Of a stretch of DNA of 48,381 nucleotides, positions 47,388 to 48,381 are shown in pieces. The stretch covers positions 1 to 48,381 of the IMG/VR virus record IMGVR_UViG_3300048588_000108; one strand, 5' to 3'. Numbering within the stretch: position 1 is the stretch's first letter; every line of letters begins with the position of its first letter. Both the position numbers and the translations under genes were made by a program. Under the pieces are notes generated by a model. It did not search any database, was not told where the DNA came from, and saw only the letters and a list, made by a program, of their open reading frames with translations. The stretch is from a virus.

Positions 47388-48381
47388 GCGGCGCCCGCTG
47401 GGAGATCATCCACGCCGACTGCCGCGACGCTATGCGCGCCATGGACGCGGACAGCGTCGACAGCATCGTGAGCGATCCGCCGTACGGGCTCAGTTTCATG
47501 GGCAAGGAATGGGACCACGGCGTGCCGTCGGTCGAGTTCTGGCTCGAAGCGTACCGCGTCGCGAAGCCCGGCGCGTATCTACTGGCGTTCGGCGGGTCGC
47601 GCACCTATCACCGCTTGACGTGCGCGATCGAAGATGCGGGCTTCGAGATCCGCGACTGTTTGCAATGGCTCTATGCCTCGGGATTTCCCAAGTCGCTGGA
47701 CGTGTCAAAGGCGATCGACAAATTGGACGCGGCCGAGAAGCGATTGCAGCGCGCGTTCGCGTTTACGGCGTGGGTGCGATCGACGGGCGTCACCGCGGCG
47801 GAGATCGACCGCGCGACGAACACCGCGATGGGCAACCACTACACGACGCACCCGACACAGCCCGCGATCGCGACGCGCGAACTCTTCGAGCAGATCCGCC
47901 CGCTACTCAACGGCGCGCCCGTCCCCGATTGGGTCGAAGCGCTGATCGATAATCGGGTCGTTGAGTCGGACAACTTCCGCGCGCGCGAAGTCGTCGCCGT
48001 GGTCGAGATGGCGGACAGTTCGAAGGGCCGCCTTGGGTTCAACGGCCCGACGCACGCGCCAGAGTACAACGGGGAGCGGCGCGACGTCGCCATCACCACG
48101 GCCCACACGGCTGAGGCGCAAGCGTGGGAAGGATGGGGCACCGCACTGAAGCCCGCCTTCGAGCCGATCATCGTCGCGCGGAAACCGCTGCGCGGGACCG
48201 TCGCGGCGAATGTCGTCGCGTTCGGGACGGGCGCGATTAATATCGACGCGTGTCGGATCCCGTTCGCCAGTGACGAGGATCGCGCGACAGCCACGCAGAC
48301 CGCAACGGCCTACAGAGAGGGGCGCGACAGCCACGCAGACCGCAACGCGTACGGCACATTCAGCGACGGCGAGAAGTCGTT
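47384..48381 (+). CDS. DNA methyltransferase, N-terminal part (continues at window start)
   Basis: 332 residues here, starting at GTG 47384 (overlap with the previous stop). Catalytic motif IV is SDPPYGLSFMGKEWDH (about 35-50). The middle (about 120-270) is an additional region that may hold target recognition. The frame runs to the end of the window through the two-unit repeat RATATQTATAYREG-RDSHADRN and joins the C-terminal frame at the window start. Stand-alone methyltransferases of this class usually protect phage DNA from restriction; no matching endonuclease is present. Confidence 0.9.
   Translation, partial: MSGARWEIIHADCRDAMRAMDADSVDSIVSDPPYGLSFMGKEWDHGVPSVEFWLEAYRVAKPGAYLLAFGGSRTYHRLTCAIEDAGFEIRDCLQWLYASGFPKSLDVSKAIDKLDAAEKRLQRAFAFTAWVRSTGVTAAEIDRATNTAMGNHYTTHPTQPAIATRELFEQIRPLLNGAPVPDWVEALIDNRVVESDNFRAREVVAVVEMADSSKGRLGFNGPTHAPEYNGERRDVAITTAHTAEAQAWEGWGTALKPAFEPIIVARKPLRGTVAANVVAFGTGAINIDACRIPFASDEDRATATQTATAYREGRDSHADRNAYGTFSDGEKS
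48239..48381. repeat. Terminal redundancy, right copy
   Basis: Matches bases 1-183 with one 40-bp unit fewer. This copy reads through in the methyltransferase frame. Confidence 0.95.
48282..48347 (+). repeat. 40-bp tandem repeat, 1.65 copies
   Basis: The same unit as at 44-149, with one full unit (48282-48321) and 26 bases of a second. In this number of copies the methyltransferase frame is open. Confidence 0.95.

Noticed and set aside
1-48381. Integrase or lysogeny module
   Set aside because: No recombinase, CI-like repressor with protease, or attachment site was recognised; the 92-residue HTH gene alone does not show lysogeny.

Overview
The window is essentially one complete unit of a tailed double-stranded DNA phage genome, written as a circle opened inside a DNA-methyltransferase gene. 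The last 143 bases (48239-48381) repeat the first 183 bases, except that the start holds one extra copy of a 40-bp tandem unit. No host genes, integrase, rRNA or CRISPR are visible. A long tape measure protein, a tail tube protein, a gpG/gpGT-type frameshift pair and no sheath or contractile baseplate indicate a siphovirus. The DNA is GC-rich throughout. A lipoprotein, a peptidoglycan peptidase and heptosyltransferase-like genes fit a Gram-negative host, which I cannot name.

Layout. A late leftward operon runs from 32647 down to 4288: small and large terminase, a glycan/methyl-transfer group (two glycosyltransferase-like proteins and a methyltransferase fusion), portal, MuF-like head protein, DUF2213-type protease with a probable nested scaffold, decoration protein, major capsid, neck proteins, tail tube, frameshifted tail chaperone, tape measure, tail tip, fibre proteins with LamG-like repeats, and a lysis cassette ending in an M15 peptidase. 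A rightward block runs from 35083 through the end of the window and across the junction to 3945. It holds many small genes, mostly joined by ATGA or GTGA overlaps, plus a recombination set (YqaJ exonuclease, probable annealing protein, SbcC-like ATPase), Lar-type antirestriction, two PD-(D/E)XK nucleases, a DUF5131 protein, a lipoprotein, DNA-binding proteins and the methyltransferase.

Between the blocks a short leftward pair (34902-33339) encodes a replication initiator and a probable helicase-loader-like protein, and one rightward membrane protein (32717-33382) lies next to the terminase. Repeats of consensus GCGGACATYTBSGGAC occur both at the initiator start and in an AT-rich stretch inside its gene, which looks like the replication origin. 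No polymerase or helicase gene was seen, so replication probably borrows host enzymes.

Regulation. Two near-identical promoters (1530-1558 and 35009-35037) share the -35, a 17-bp spacer, the -10, the start region and upstream DNA. Each follows a hairpin. A third promoter (37411-37439) places the start of an HTH-like regulator almost at its own transcription start. The two blocks converge on a 342-bp non-coding stretch (3946-4287) that contains hairpins and a 70-nt tRNA-like cloverleaf with non-standard loops.

The most interesting points are the frame-shifting 40-bp repeat in the methyltransferase, the tRNA-like cloverleaf, the iteron/origin arrangement, the duplicated promoter cassette, the -1 frameshift site and the nested scaffold start.
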